From: Paracoccus methylarcula
GTDB lineage: Bacteria; Pseudomonadota; Alphaproteobacteria; Rhodobacterales; Rhodobacteraceae
Direction: 5' to 3'
Assembly: GCF_003007735.2 (NCBI RefSeq)
Contig: NZ_PXNQ02000010.1
Span: forward strand, 124,001 to 188,000
DNA length: 64,000 nt
Shown piece after piece: positions 20,247-28,547 of this stretch. Position numbers and translations under genes: made by a program. The notes under the pieces were generated by a model. It saw only the letters and a program-made list of their open reading frames with translations. It was not told where the DNA came from and searched no databases. Position 1 is the first letter of the stretch. Every line of letters starts with the position of its first letter.

Positions 20247-22364
20247 ATGTCCAGCAATAACGAAGAGGGCGTTGTCGACGTCCAGCGGAACTTTGTGGGC
20301 AAGCTTGGGATGGCCATATCCGCGCTTTGCCTGCTCATCGCCATATTCCACATCTATGTCGCCTTCTTCCCGGTGGTGTCAGAGCTGCAGCGCAACGTCT
20401 TTCACTTCGCGGGTTTCGGGTTTCTTGCCGCGCTGACCTATCCGGCACTTGCCAGCAAGAGCGGGAACAGAACGCTCCTGATCATTGATCTGGTCTTTGC
20501 GGTCGCGGTTGCCGTGTCGGCGGTGCATCTGGCCTATGCTGAAAGCGCCATCTATGCCCGGGGGGTCAAGCTGTCCACGCTCGACTGGATCGCGGGCAGT
20601 ATCTGTATCCTGGGAGCAGTCGAACTGACGCGCCGCATGACCGGTTGGGTGATCCCCACGGTGATCCTGATCTGCCTGTCCTACCTGGTCTTCCTGGGCA
20701 AGATCATTCCGGGCGTGTTCCATTTTCCCGGGTTGAAGCTTGAATCGGTGATGTTCCGCTCGATCTATGGCGATGATGCGATGTTCGGTTCGATCGCGCG
20801 GATTTCCTCGACCTATGTGTTCCTTTTCATCATCTTCGGCGCGTTCCTGATCCGCTCCGGCGCGGGGGATTTCGTGATCAACATGGCTCGCGCGCTGGCC
20901 GGGAAATGGATCGGCGGCCCGGGGATCGTGGCGGTCATGGCCAGCGCGCTGACCGGGACCATCTCGGGCTCTGCCGTGGCGAATACCGCCTCGACCGGGG
21001 TGATCACCATCCCGCTGATGAAGCGCGCGGGCTTCAAGCCCGAATTCGCGGGCGGCGTCGAGGCGGCGGCATCCTCGGGCGGGCAGCTGATGCCGCCGAT
21101 CATGGGGGCGGGGGCCTTCGTGATGGCCAGCTATACGCAGATCCCCTACGAGACCATCATCGCCGTGGCCACTCTGCCGGCGCTGCTTTATTTCCTGTCG
21201 GTGATCTATTTCGTCCGCATCGAGGCGCGGCGGCTGAACCTGCAGCCGATGGAGGCGAGCGATATCACGCCCAAGCAGGCGTTCATTGAAAATGGCGCGA
21301 GCTTCGTCATCCCGATCACGATCCTGATCGCGCTGCTGGTCGTGGGTTTCACCCCGACCTATGCCGCCGTGGTGGGTATCCTCGCGGTGATCGCCTCAAG
21401 CTGGCTGACCAAGTCGCGCATGGGTCCCCGGGCGGTAATCGAGGCCCTGGTCATGGGCAGCAAGAGCATGATCATGACGGCGGTCCTGCTTTGCGCGGTG
21501 GGCCTGATCGTGAACGTGATCGCCACGGCAGGGGTCGGCAATACCTTCAGCCTGATGATCGCCAGCTGGTCGGGCGGCAATATGCTGATCGCGCTCGTGC
21601 TGATCGCGGTGGCCAGCCTCGTGCTCGGCATGGGGCTGCCGGTGACTGCCGCCTATATCGTGCTGGCGACACTTTCGGCGCCGGCGCTGGCGGGGATGAT
21701 CTCGGACCGTTTCGTGATCGATATGCTGGCCGATGGCAGCCTGCCCGAGGCTGCCCGCGCGGTCCTGACCTTTGGCGCGCCCGAATATGCCGAGATCCTG
21801 GCCGGACCCGTCTCGCCCGATCAGGCGTCGGCGATCATCAAATCCCTGCCGCTGGAAGTGGCCGCGCCGCTGCGCGAACTGGTGGTGCCGCAACCGGTCG
21901 CGGTGACGGCGCTGCTATCGGCGCATATGATCATCTTCTGGCTCAGCCAGGACAGCAATGTGACACCTCCCGTGGCACTGGCCGCCTTTACCGCCGCAGC
22001 CATCGCCAAGGCTCCGGCCATGGCTACCGGGGTGGCAAGCTGGAAGCTGGCCAAAGGGTTGTATATCATGCCGATCCTGTTCGCCTACACGCCTTTCCTG
22101 TCGGGTGACTGGGCCGTGGCCTCGATGATATTCGGCTTCGGCGCGGTCGGGGTCTATGCCATCGCGGGCGCGCTTCAGGGCTGCATGGAATATCCTCTCG
22201 GCATCGTCGGGCGGGGCCTGGCGATGGTCGCGGGGGTCGTCTGCCTGTGGCCGGGTTATCACCTGGTCAGCCTTGGCGGGGTGCTGGCGGTGATCGCGCT
22301 CCTGGTCATCAATATCAGGACCGGCAGATATTCCGCCGCGCAGGCGGGAGAGGTCGAGGCATGA
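20247..22364 (+). CDS. Fused TRAP transporter permease (4TM-12TM, TAXI-associated)
   Basis: A 705-residue membrane protein in which the small Q and large M TRAP subunits are one chain, as is usual for TAXI systems. The N-terminal small-subunit part has four helices, and the large part carries IRSGAGDFVINMARAL, SGSAVANTASTGVITIPLMK and GMGLPVTAAYIVLATLSAPAL. It uses ion gradients to import the substrate bound by the upstream TAXI protein. The ATG at 20247 follows GGGAGA at good spacing; an in-frame GTG at 20220 is less likely. The stop overlaps the next gene as ATGA. Confidence 0.9.
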   Translation: MSSNNEEGVVDVQRNFVGKLGMAISALCLLIAIFHIYVAFFPVVSELQRNVFHFAGFGFLAALTYPALASKSGNRTLLIIDLVFAVAVAVSAVHLAYAESAIYARGVKLSTLDWIAGSICILGAVELTRRMTGWVIPTVILICLSYLVFLGKIIPGVFHFPGLKLESVMFRSIYGDDAMFGSIARISSTYVFLFIIFGAFLIRSGAGDFVINMARALAGKWIGGPGIVAVMASALTGTISGSAVANTASTGVITIPLMKRAGFKPEFAGGVEAAASSGGQLMPPIMGAGAFVMASYTQIPYETIIAVATLPALLYFLSVIYFVRIEARRLNLQPMEASDITPKQAFIENGASFVIPITILIALLVVGFTPTYAAVVGILAVIASSWLTKSRMGPRAVIEALVMGSKSMIMTAVLLCAVGLIVNVIATAGVGNTFSLMIASWSGGNMLIALVLIAVASLVLGMGLPVTAAYIVLATLSAPALAGMISDRFVIDMLADGSLPEAARAVLTFGAPEYAEILAGPVSPDQASAIIKSLPLEVAAPLRELVVPQPVAVTALLSAHMIIFWLSQDSNVTPPVALAAFTAAAIAKAPAMATGVASWKLAKGLYIMPILFAYTPFLSGDWAVASMIFGFGAVGVYAIAGALQGCMEYPLGIVGRGLAMVAGVVCLWPGYHLVSLGGVLAVIALLVINIRTGRYSAAQAGEVEA

Positions 22365-23551
22365 CCCAAACGGCGGATATCGTCATCGCGGGTGGCGGCA
22401 TCGTCGGACTGGCGACGGCGGTCGAGATCCAGAACCGCCTCTCTGATGCGCGGGTCACCGTTCTGGAAAAGGAACCTGCCGTTGCCCGGCACCAGTCGGG
22501 CCGCAATTCCGGGGTCATCCATGCCGGGCTGTATTACGCGCCCGGCAGCCTCAAGGCCTGGTTCTGCCGCGCCGGTGTGACCGCGACCGAAAGGTTCTGC
22601 ACCGAGGAGCGGATCCCTTTCGAGCGCTGCGGCAAGCTGGTCGTGGCCACGAACGAGGCCGAGGCGGGCCGGCTGGCCGACCTGGCCGCGAGAGCGCGCG
22701 GGAACGGGATCGAGATAGAGGAGATCGACCGCCAGCAGTCACGCGAGATGGAGCCGAATATCAACTCGGTGGCGGCGATCTTTTCGCCGACCACCGGGAT
22801 TGTCGATTTCGCCAAGGTGACCGAGCGGCTGGCGCGGATCTTCCAGTCGCGCGGAGGGATGCTCAGGACCGGGGTGCGCCTGCTGTCCGGGCGTGAGACG
22901 GGCAGTTCCGTGCGTCTGCGGACCTCGGACGGAGAACTGCAATGCGACCGTTTCGTCGCCTGCGCCGGTCTGCATTCCGACCGCCTGATCCGGGCCTTCG
23001 GGCATGATCCGGGCTACCGGGTAGTTCCCTTCCGGGGCGAATATTTCCGCATCCATAACCAGCCGCCCGACCTCGTGCGGCACCTGATCTACCCGGTGCC
23101 CGACCCCGAGCGGCCCTTTCTGGGTGTGCATCTGACGCGCAAGATGGATGGCGGCTTTACCGTCGGGCCGAACGCGGTCCTGGCTTGCAAGCGCGAAGGC
23201 TATGGCAAGCTGGCGATATCCCCTCGGGACATGCTGGAAACGGCCCTTTACCCGGGTTTCTGGCGGATGATCGGACAGAATTTCGGACCTGCCGTCTCGG
23301 AGCTGCGATCCTCGATCCTGCGGCGGCAATATCTGCGCAAGGTCCATGCCTATTGCCCGCGTATCCGGCTGGAGGATCTCGGTCCCTACCGGCCGGGGAT
23401 CCGGGCGCAGGCTGTTGCGCCCGATGGCGGGATCATTGACGATTTCCTGTTTGTCGAGACCGAGCGCTGCGCCCATGTCGGCAATGCGCCTTCGCCTGCC
23501 GCCACCTCGGCCTTTCCGATTGCCGAGCATATCGCCGACCGGCTGCTGTAA
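22361..23551 (+). CDS. lhgO: L-2-hydroxyglutarate oxidase-like FAD enzyme
   Basis: A 396-residue DAO-family flavoprotein. An N-terminal dinucleotide fold (DIVIAGGGIVGLATAVEIQ) is followed by ARHQSGRNSGVIHAGLYY, the FAD-binding stretch typical of LhgO, and a C-terminal RPGIRAQAVAPDGG. LhgO oxidises L-2-hydroxyglutarate to 2-oxoglutarate and passes electrons to the quinone pool. Translation is coupled to the TRAP permease by an ATGA overlap, which suggests that the imported compound is its substrate or precursor. A related 2-hydroxyacid cannot be ruled out. Confidence 0.82.
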   Translation: MTQTADIVIAGGGIVGLATAVEIQNRLSDARVTVLEKEPAVARHQSGRNSGVIHAGLYYAPGSLKAWFCRAGVTATERFCTEERIPFERCGKLVVATNEAEAGRLADLAARARGNGIEIEEIDRQQSREMEPNINSVAAIFSPTTGIVDFAKVTERLARIFQSRGGMLRTGVRLLSGRETGSSVRLRTSDGELQCDRFVACAGLHSDRLIRAFGHDPGYRVVPFRGEYFRIHNQPPDLVRHLIYPVPDPERPFLGVHLTRKMDGGFTVGPNAVLACKREGYGKLAISPRDMLETALYPGFWRMIGQNFGPAVSELRSSILRRQYLRKVHAYCPRIRLEDLGPYRPGIRAQAVAPDGGIIDDFLFVETERCAHVGNAPSPAATSAFPIAEHIADRLL

Positions 23552-23661
23552 AAGGGCAGGCGGGTGGATGCCGCCGAAGCGGCTTGACAACCCGGGACAT
23601 GCCGCAACCATGTGACCCGCCAGAGACCCGGCCACGAATATCGCCGGGGAAAGGAGGGGCA

Positions 23662-24816
23662 GTGCAATCATTCAGCTTCCAGACCACCCGCTCGGTTATT
23701 GCCGAGGCCGGCGCCACCGCCAGGATCGGCGAGATCCTCGCCACGCGCGGTTGCCGCAAGGTGGGGTTCGTCACCGATGCGACGATCCTGGAACTCGGGC
23801 TGGCCGATGCGGCGCTCGACGGGATCGAAAGGGCCGGGCTGTCGGCCTGGATCTTTTCGGATATCCAGCCCGATCCGCCCGAGGAGATGATCCTGAACGC
23901 GGTGCGCGCGGCGCGCGGCGAAGGCGTGGATTGCGTCGTCTCCGTCGGCGGCGGTTCTTCCCTGGATACGGCCAAGCTGATCGCGGTCCTGCTGAATACG
24001 GATCAGCCGATTTCAGAGATCTATGGCGTCGATCTGGTCAGGGGAGAGCGCCTGCCCCTGATCCTGGCCCCGACCACCGCCGGAACCGGGTCGGAGGTGA
24101 CGCCGATCGCCATCGTCACCACCGGCGAAAACGAGAAAAAAGGCGTGGTCGCACCGCAATTGCTGCCTGACTGCGCGATCCTCGATGCGGATCTGACCCT
24201 GGGGCTTCCGGCGCATGTGACCGCGGCCACGGGCATCGATGCGATGGTGCATGCAATCGAGGCGTTCACGTCGAGACGGCTCAAGAATGTCGTATCCGAT
24301 TGCCTCGCGAAACAGGCGCTGGAACTGCTGGGCGGCAATATCCGCAAGGCCTGCGCCGAACCGCGGGACCGCGATGCCCGGGCGAATATGCTACTGGGCT
24401 CGATGCTGGCGGGAATGGCCTTCGCCAATGCGCCGGTGGCGGCGGTTCATGCGCTGGCCTATCCCCTTGGCGGGCATTTCCATATCCCGCATGGGCACTC
24501 CAATGCCCTGGTCCTGCCTTACGTGCTGGAATTCAACATGCCCGAGGCGCGGGCGCAATATGCCGAACTCGCCCCGCTCGTCTTCCCGGAACTGGAAGCC
24601 ATGGGCGAGGCCGCGCGGGCAGAGGGGCTTGCCAGGGGCTTCAGGGAATTGGGCCCTGCGCTTGGCATGACAAGCAGGCTGGGTGAGATGGGCATCAGCC
24701 ATAATCACCTGCCGATGCTGGCGGCGGATGCGATGAAGCAGGAGCGCCTGCTGATCAACAACCCGCGCGAGATGACCTACGAGGCGGCGCTGGAGATCTA
24801 TACGCAGGCCTTGTGA
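23662..24816 (+). CDS. Iron-containing alcohol dehydrogenase
   Basis: A 384-residue group III (iron-type) dehydrogenase. The NAD-binding part has VVSVGGGSSLDTAK, then LILAPTTAGTGSEVTPIA, and the metal site includes HAIEAF and HGHSNALVLPYV with conserved His residues. I chose the GTG at 23662 because a strong AAAGGAGG lies 6 bases upstream and VQSFSFQTTRSVI is the usual start; in-frame codons at 23584 or 23599 would add an atypical Pro-rich tail. Relatives oxidise short alcohols or reduce aldehydes, and hydroxyacid-oxoacid transhydrogenase belongs to the same family. Its place behind lhgO suggests the same pathway. The 110 bases upstream contain a small hairpin at 23572-23585. Confidence 0.85.
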   Translation: MQSFSFQTTRSVIAEAGATARIGEILATRGCRKVGFVTDATILELGLADAALDGIERAGLSAWIFSDIQPDPPEEMILNAVRAARGEGVDCVVSVGGGSSLDTAKLIAVLLNTDQPISEIYGVDLVRGERLPLILAPTTAGTGSEVTPIAIVTTGENEKKGVVAPQLLPDCAILDADLTLGLPAHVTAATGIDAMVHAIEAFTSRRLKNVVSDCLAKQALELLGGNIRKACAEPRDRDARANMLLGSMLAGMAFANAPVAAVHALAYPLGGHFHIPHGHSNALVLPYVLEFNMPEARAQYAELAPLVFPELEAMGEAARAEGLARGFRELGPALGMTSRLGEMGISHNHLPMLAADAMKQERLLINNPREMTYEAALEIYTQAL

Positions 24817-24838
24817 TGCCGGAGCGGGGCGTTCCGCG

Positions 24839-25174
24839 TCAGTCGATGGCGCGGATCAGCTTCTTGTCGAAGACCTTCAGGACCTGGGCGAGATCATGGC
24901 CGCGCTTGAGGATCCGGCCATCCATCGCGATCACGGCATAAAGGCCCTGCGCATTGCGCAGTTTCGGCCGCTTCTCGATCCGGTAGAGCGGATGCTCGGC
25001 AGCATGCCGGAACACGCAGAACACGGCGGCGTCGCGCAGAAAGGACATGGCGTAATCGCGCCATTCGCCGGCGGCGACAAATCTGCCATATACGGTCAGG
25101 ATGGAGCCGAGTTCCGTCCGGTCGAAAACCACCCGGTCGGGATCGGTCGCAAACGGCGGAGCGGCGTTCATCAT
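24839..25174 (-). CDS. DUF2794 domain protein
   Basis: A 111-residue protein recognised as the alphaproteobacterial DUF2794 family: VVFDRTELGSILTVYGRFVAAGEWRDY, then YRIEKRPKL and AMDGRILKRGHDL. The function is unknown. An in-frame ATG at 25204 would add 10 residues; neither start has a strong ribosome site. It converges with the alcohol dehydrogenase gene, leaving 22 bases between them. Confidence 0.8.
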   Translation of the reverse strand: MMNAAPPFATDPDRVVFDRTELGSILTVYGRFVAAGEWRDYAMSFLRDAAVFCVFRHAAEHPLYRIEKRPKLRNAQGLYAVIAMDGRILKRGHDLAQVLKVFDKKLIRAID

Positions 25175-25258
25175 GTCAGGATGGTGACATTCCGCCGGGC
25201 GCAAATCAATGAAAAACGACGGCCCGGCCAGGGGCCGCCGCGAGTCGGCGGTCCGATG

Positions 25259-25543
25259 TCAGTAACAACCGATCTTCTCGATCCGGTCATTGCTGTTGAT
25301 CTCGATATTCAGCCGGTCGGCGCGGTAATCGGCCGTCACCGGGTCTCCGGGGCCGATGATCCGCGTGCCGGTCGGGAAGTCCCTTGAATCGAGCACGGAT
25401 TTCGGCTGGCCGACCAGGTTCTGCAACTCTTCGGCCCCGCAATTCTGGGGCAGGTCGAGCGCGGGGGCGGTGGATTCGGCCGCAGGCTCGCAGGCGGCCA
25501 GCGCAAGGCCCGACATCAGCGAGAGGATCAGGGGGGCGCGCAT
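25259..25543 (-). CDS. Peptidase inhibitor I78-family lipoprotein (copy 1)
   Basis: A 94-residue lipoprotein with lipobox LALAACEP. The mature part matches the I78 inhibitor pattern: CGAEELQNLVGQP, then RIIGPGDPVTADYRADRLNIEI and a terminal GCY. I78 proteins inhibit serine proteases; here the target would be at the envelope. It begins 2 bases after the end of a second protein of similar build, so the two form a tandem operon. I chose the ATG at 25543 because it opens directly on the signal peptide. Confidence 0.78.
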   Translation of the reverse strand: MRAPLILSLMSGLALAACEPAAESTAPALDLPQNCGAEELQNLVGQPKSVLDSRDFPTGTRIIGPGDPVTADYRADRLNIEINSNDRIEKIGCY

Positions 25544-25545
25544 CG

Positions 25546-25893
25546 TCAGCCGCAATCGATATTGTAGATATTGCCCGAGGCGTCGAGGCGGAAGACGATC
25601 CGGTTGGGGTCGTAATCCTGCGGCTCGATGCCGCGATATTCGACGACGCGATATTCCTTGGTCAGGCCGATCGTGGGGATGACGCTGCCGGGCTGCGACA
25701 GATACGAGGTGTAATCCTTGGCGCCGCACAGGTCGGGTTCGCGTTCCTCGAGGCCCGAGATGCCCTGGGCCGGGGTCGGTGCCACGGGCTGAGCGGCTGG
25801 CAGCGCCGGGGGCGGAGCGGTCTGAGGCACGGGCATGCAGCCGGCCAGGAATGCGGTCGTCGCGGCGATGGGCAGGATCGTCGTCTTGATCAT
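25546..25893 (-). CDS. I78-like lipoprotein (copy 2)
   Basis: A 115-residue lipoprotein with lipobox AFLAGCMP, a Pro/Ala-rich linker (about residues 20-45) and an I78-like domain: CGAKDYTSYLSQPGS, then YRVVEYRGIEPQDYDPNRI and the closing YNIDCG. The end pattern (D-x-N-R-I then Asp-Cys-Gly) is close to I78, but the central motif is more divergent than in the downstream copy. The pair probably arose by duplication and may guard against different proteases. An in-frame ATG at 25929 would spoil the signal peptide. Confidence 0.68.
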   Translation of the reverse strand: MIKTTILPIAATTAFLAGCMPVPQTAPPPALPAAQPVAPTPAQGISGLEEREPDLCGAKDYTSYLSQPGSVIPTIGLTKEYRVVEYRGIEPQDYDPNRIVFRLDASGNIYNIDCG

Positions 25894-26003
25894 GGTGTCA
25901 TGGTTCCCTCGTGCGCCCGGATCGGGCATGTGCCGTGATTTGTAACATGAAACTTACCGCTCGCCATCCCGGTTGAAAAGCCGACGGCGCGATCACTATT
26001 CCA

Positions 26004-26687
26004 TCAGCGCATCGGTGCAACATCCGCCTCCCGGGCGCCGGAGCGCCGGTCGGCCGCATGCGCGGCGGGGCAATAGGCGCGCAGGAACATCGTGGCAGCC
26101 ATTTCGGCGGAACGGAGGACCGCCGCCTCGTCGGTGTCGGCGGCCCTGGCCGCGGCGCGGTCGAGAACGGCAAGCCCGCAAAGCCGGATCAACTGCCGGG
26201 CGGCCAATGCCGTGTCCTCGATCTCCAGATCGCCCCGCTTCACGAATATCTCGAGCCTGTCGCGCAGGGGCTGTCCGAGCAATGTCTCGAACCGATCGTG
26301 ATAGCCTCTGGCGATCGCCGGAAACCGGTTCGCCTCTCCGATCGCGAGCCGGAACAGCCGGATCTCGTGATCCGAGTTCAGCCAGCCGGTGATTTCCGCC
26401 GTGATCCGGGGCAGGCCGCTGGCGGCGGGCAGATCGGGCGGGACGGATTCCAGCGGCGTGGTCCGGTTGCGTTCCAGGGCCATCTGCATGGTTTGCTGGA
26501 ACATCAGCCGCTTGTCCGGGAAATAGGCGTAGAGGGTCGCCTTCGAGACACCGGCGGCCCGCGCAATATCGTCGACCCCGGCGCCGGCATAGCCGTCGCG
26601 CTGGAAAATCCGCCACGCGCCGTCCAGCACCTGGTCGATCTTGCGTCCGAATGCGGCGTTCCTGCTCTTTTTCACTCTGACCATCAT
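26004..26687 (-). CDS. TetR-family transcriptional regulator
   Basis: A 227-residue regulator with the usual N-terminal helix-turn-helix (YAGAGVDDIARAAGVSKATLYAYFPDK) and a variable C-terminal ligand domain. The ATG at 26687 follows GGGACGAG; an upstream ATG at 26816 would add 43 untypical residues. It is divergent from glutamate dehydrogenase over a 210-base gap that holds an inverted repeat, so it may control itself and perhaps gdh. The ligand is unknown. Confidence 0.82.
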   Translation of the reverse strand: MMVRVKKSRNAAFGRKIDQVLDGAWRIFQRDGYAGAGVDDIARAAGVSKATLYAYFPDKRLMFQQTMQMALERNRTTPLESVPPDLPAASGLPRITAEITGWLNSDHEIRLFRLAIGEANRFPAIARGYHDRFETLLGQPLRDRLEIFVKRGDLEIEDTALAARQLIRLCGLAVLDRAAARAADTDEAAVLRSAEMAATMFLRAYCPAAHAADRRSGAREADVAPMR

Positions 26688-26706
26688 CACTCGTCCCAAT
26701 TCAAAC

Positions 26707-26725
26707 ACATTCGTAGATACAATGT
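26707..26725. promoter_or_regulatory. Inverted repeat upstream of the TetR gene (candidate operator)
   Basis: ACATT and AATGT arms lie 9 bases apart, and the overlapping ATACAATGTAT has its own 4-base arms. The site is 20 bases upstream of the TetR start, where autoregulating TetR proteins commonly bind. Arms this short make the call tentative. Confidence 0.3.
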
Positions 26726-26897
26726 ATGTCGGCGCCCGATAGTTGCATCGAAGGTCGAAAGCAGTTGTCTGCCGAAGAGGTAAAGAAAGATTCAATTTTG
26801 CCTGAAATTTTGGCACGAAGCGCGTGGAAGCTGGCGACGCTTTGGCCTAGCCTCCAAGAAGTGCAAGTCGAATCGTCAGTGTGAAAAGGAGCCTGCA

Positions 26898-28325
26898 ATG
26901 GCCAACACGCATACGTCATTTCGTGAATCTGTTGAGCGGATGTTCACGCATGCCGCGGGGCTGATGACCCTTCCCCCCGGTCTGGAAGAGAAGATTCGGG
27001 TGTGCAACTCGACCTATACGGTGCGCTTCGGCGTCCGGCTGCGCGGCCAGATCCAGACATTCACCGGCTATCGCTCGGTCCATTCCGAACATATGGAGCC
27101 GGTGAAGGGTGGGATCCGTTATTCGCTCGATGTCAACCAGGACGAGGTCGAGGCGCTGGCCGCGCTGATGACCTATAAATGCGCCTTGGTCGAGGTGCCC
27201 TTCGGTGGTTCCAAGGGCGGGCTGCGGCTTGATCCGCGGGAATGGAACGAGGATGAGCTTGAGCGGATAACTCGCCGTTTTACTTATGAATTGTCGCGCC
27301 GAAACCTGATCTCTCCCAGTCAGAACGTCCCGGCCCCCGACATGGGTACGGGCGAGCGCGAGATGGCCTGGATGGCCGATGCCTACAAGCGCCTGCATCC
27401 CGACGACATCAACGCCAAGGCCTGCGTGACCGGCAAGCCGCGCACCGCGGGCGGCATCGACGGCCGGGTCGAGGCGACCGGGCGGGGCGTGCAATACGCG
27501 CTGCGCGAATTTTTCCGGCATGACGACATGATGAAACGGGCCGGGCTCGAAGGCACGCTCGCCGGCAAGCGGATCATCGTGCAAGGTTTGGGGAATGTGG
27601 GCTATCACGCCGCGCTGTTCCTGGCCCGCGAGGACAAGGCGCTGATTACCACGGTGATCGAGCGTGACGGCGTGATCAGCAATCCGCAGGGCCTGGATAT
27701 CGAGGCGCTGCGACAGCATATCGTCTCGACCGGTGGGGTGAAGGGCTTTGCCGGGGGGGACTGGCGCGCGGATGGCAAGGCGGCACTGGAGGATGAATGC
27801 GACGTGCTGATCCCGGCAGCGATGGAAAGCGTCATCCATGGCGAGAATGCCGACCGGATCAGGTGCAAGGTGATCATCGAGGCCGCGAACGGTCCCGTGA
27901 CCGCCGATGCCGACGAGGTCCTCAAGCGCAAGGGGGTGGTCATCATCCCGGACATGTATGCCAATGCCGGCGGTGTGACGGTGTCCTATTTCGAATGGGT
28001 CAAGAACCTGTCGCAGATCAGCCTTGGCCGACTGGAGCGGCGCCACGAAGAGGCCCGCGCCCGTATGCTGGTTGAGGAACTGGAACGCCTGTCGGCCGAT
28101 ACCGGCCTGAACTGGACGCTTTCCAAGGGCTTCAAGGAGGCGTTCCTGACCGGCGCGGATGAATTGGAGCTGGTTCGCTCGGGCCTTGACGACACCATGC
28201 GTGAGGCTTTCGGCAAGATGAAAGAGGTCTGGGTCGGCAACAGCAAGGTGGATGACATGCGCACCGCCGCCTATGTCGTGGCGATCCGCAGGATCTCCAA
28301 TGTCTATGGCTCACTGGGGCTGTAG
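26898..28325 (+). CDS. Glutamate dehydrogenase (Glu/Leu/Phe/Val dehydrogenase family)
   Basis: A 475-residue amino acid dehydrogenase that interconverts glutamate with 2-oxoglutarate and ammonia. The catalytic N-terminal half has EPVKGGIRYS, EVPFGGSKGGL and the substrate-site PAPDMGTGEREMAW. The nucleotide-binding half has VQGLGNVGYHAA. The family covers NAD and NADP enzymes, and the cofactor cannot be assigned with certainty. A clear AAGGAG site precedes the ATG. The regulator encoded divergently may control it. Glutamate made here could supply amino groups to the aspartate-glyoxylate aminotransferase step encoded further downstream, though that link is only inferred. Confidence 0.9.
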   Translation: MANTHTSFRESVERMFTHAAGLMTLPPGLEEKIRVCNSTYTVRFGVRLRGQIQTFTGYRSVHSEHMEPVKGGIRYSLDVNQDEVEALAALMTYKCALVEVPFGGSKGGLRLDPREWNEDELERITRRFTYELSRRNLISPSQNVPAPDMGTGEREMAWMADAYKRLHPDDINAKACVTGKPRTAGGIDGRVEATGRGVQYALREFFRHDDMMKRAGLEGTLAGKRIIVQGLGNVGYHAALFLAREDKALITTVIERDGVISNPQGLDIEALRQHIVSTGGVKGFAGGDWRADGKAALEDECDVLIPAAMESVIHGENADRIRCKVIIEAANGPVTADADEVLKRKGVVIIPDMYANAGGVTVSYFEWVKNLSQISLGRLERRHEEARARMLVEELERLSADTGLNWTLSKGFKEAFLTGADELELVRSGLDDTMREAFGKMKEVWVGNSKVDDMRTAAYVVAIRRISNVYGSLGL

Positions 28326-28347
28326 CGCCTGAACTCGTGGCCCGAAA

Positions 28348-28373
28348 CCACCGCCTCGCCGATGGGGCGGTGG
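28348..28373 (+). terminator. Hairpin after glutamate dehydrogenase
   Basis: A 10-base stem (CCACCGCCTC with GGGGCGGTGG, one T-G pair) and a 6-base loop begin 22 bases after the stop codon. The following sequence is only mildly T-rich (TTTGCCCTTTCTT). This is the likely end of the gdh transcript. The 170 bases after it show no gene. Confidence 0.5.
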
Positions 28374-28547
28374 ATGGATATGTTTGCCCTTTCTTGAGTA
28401 TCTCTTTCGCGTCTGGCAAAGCCTCGGCCTGTCGATTGTGACGCGGGGTTTCTGTTGTGACCGGCGGGACCGGCCTTAAGATGGCGGTCGGATCAGTCTG
28501 GAAAGCAGTCGGGGCGCGCGGATTGCCGCCCCGCAAGGGAGGATCGG

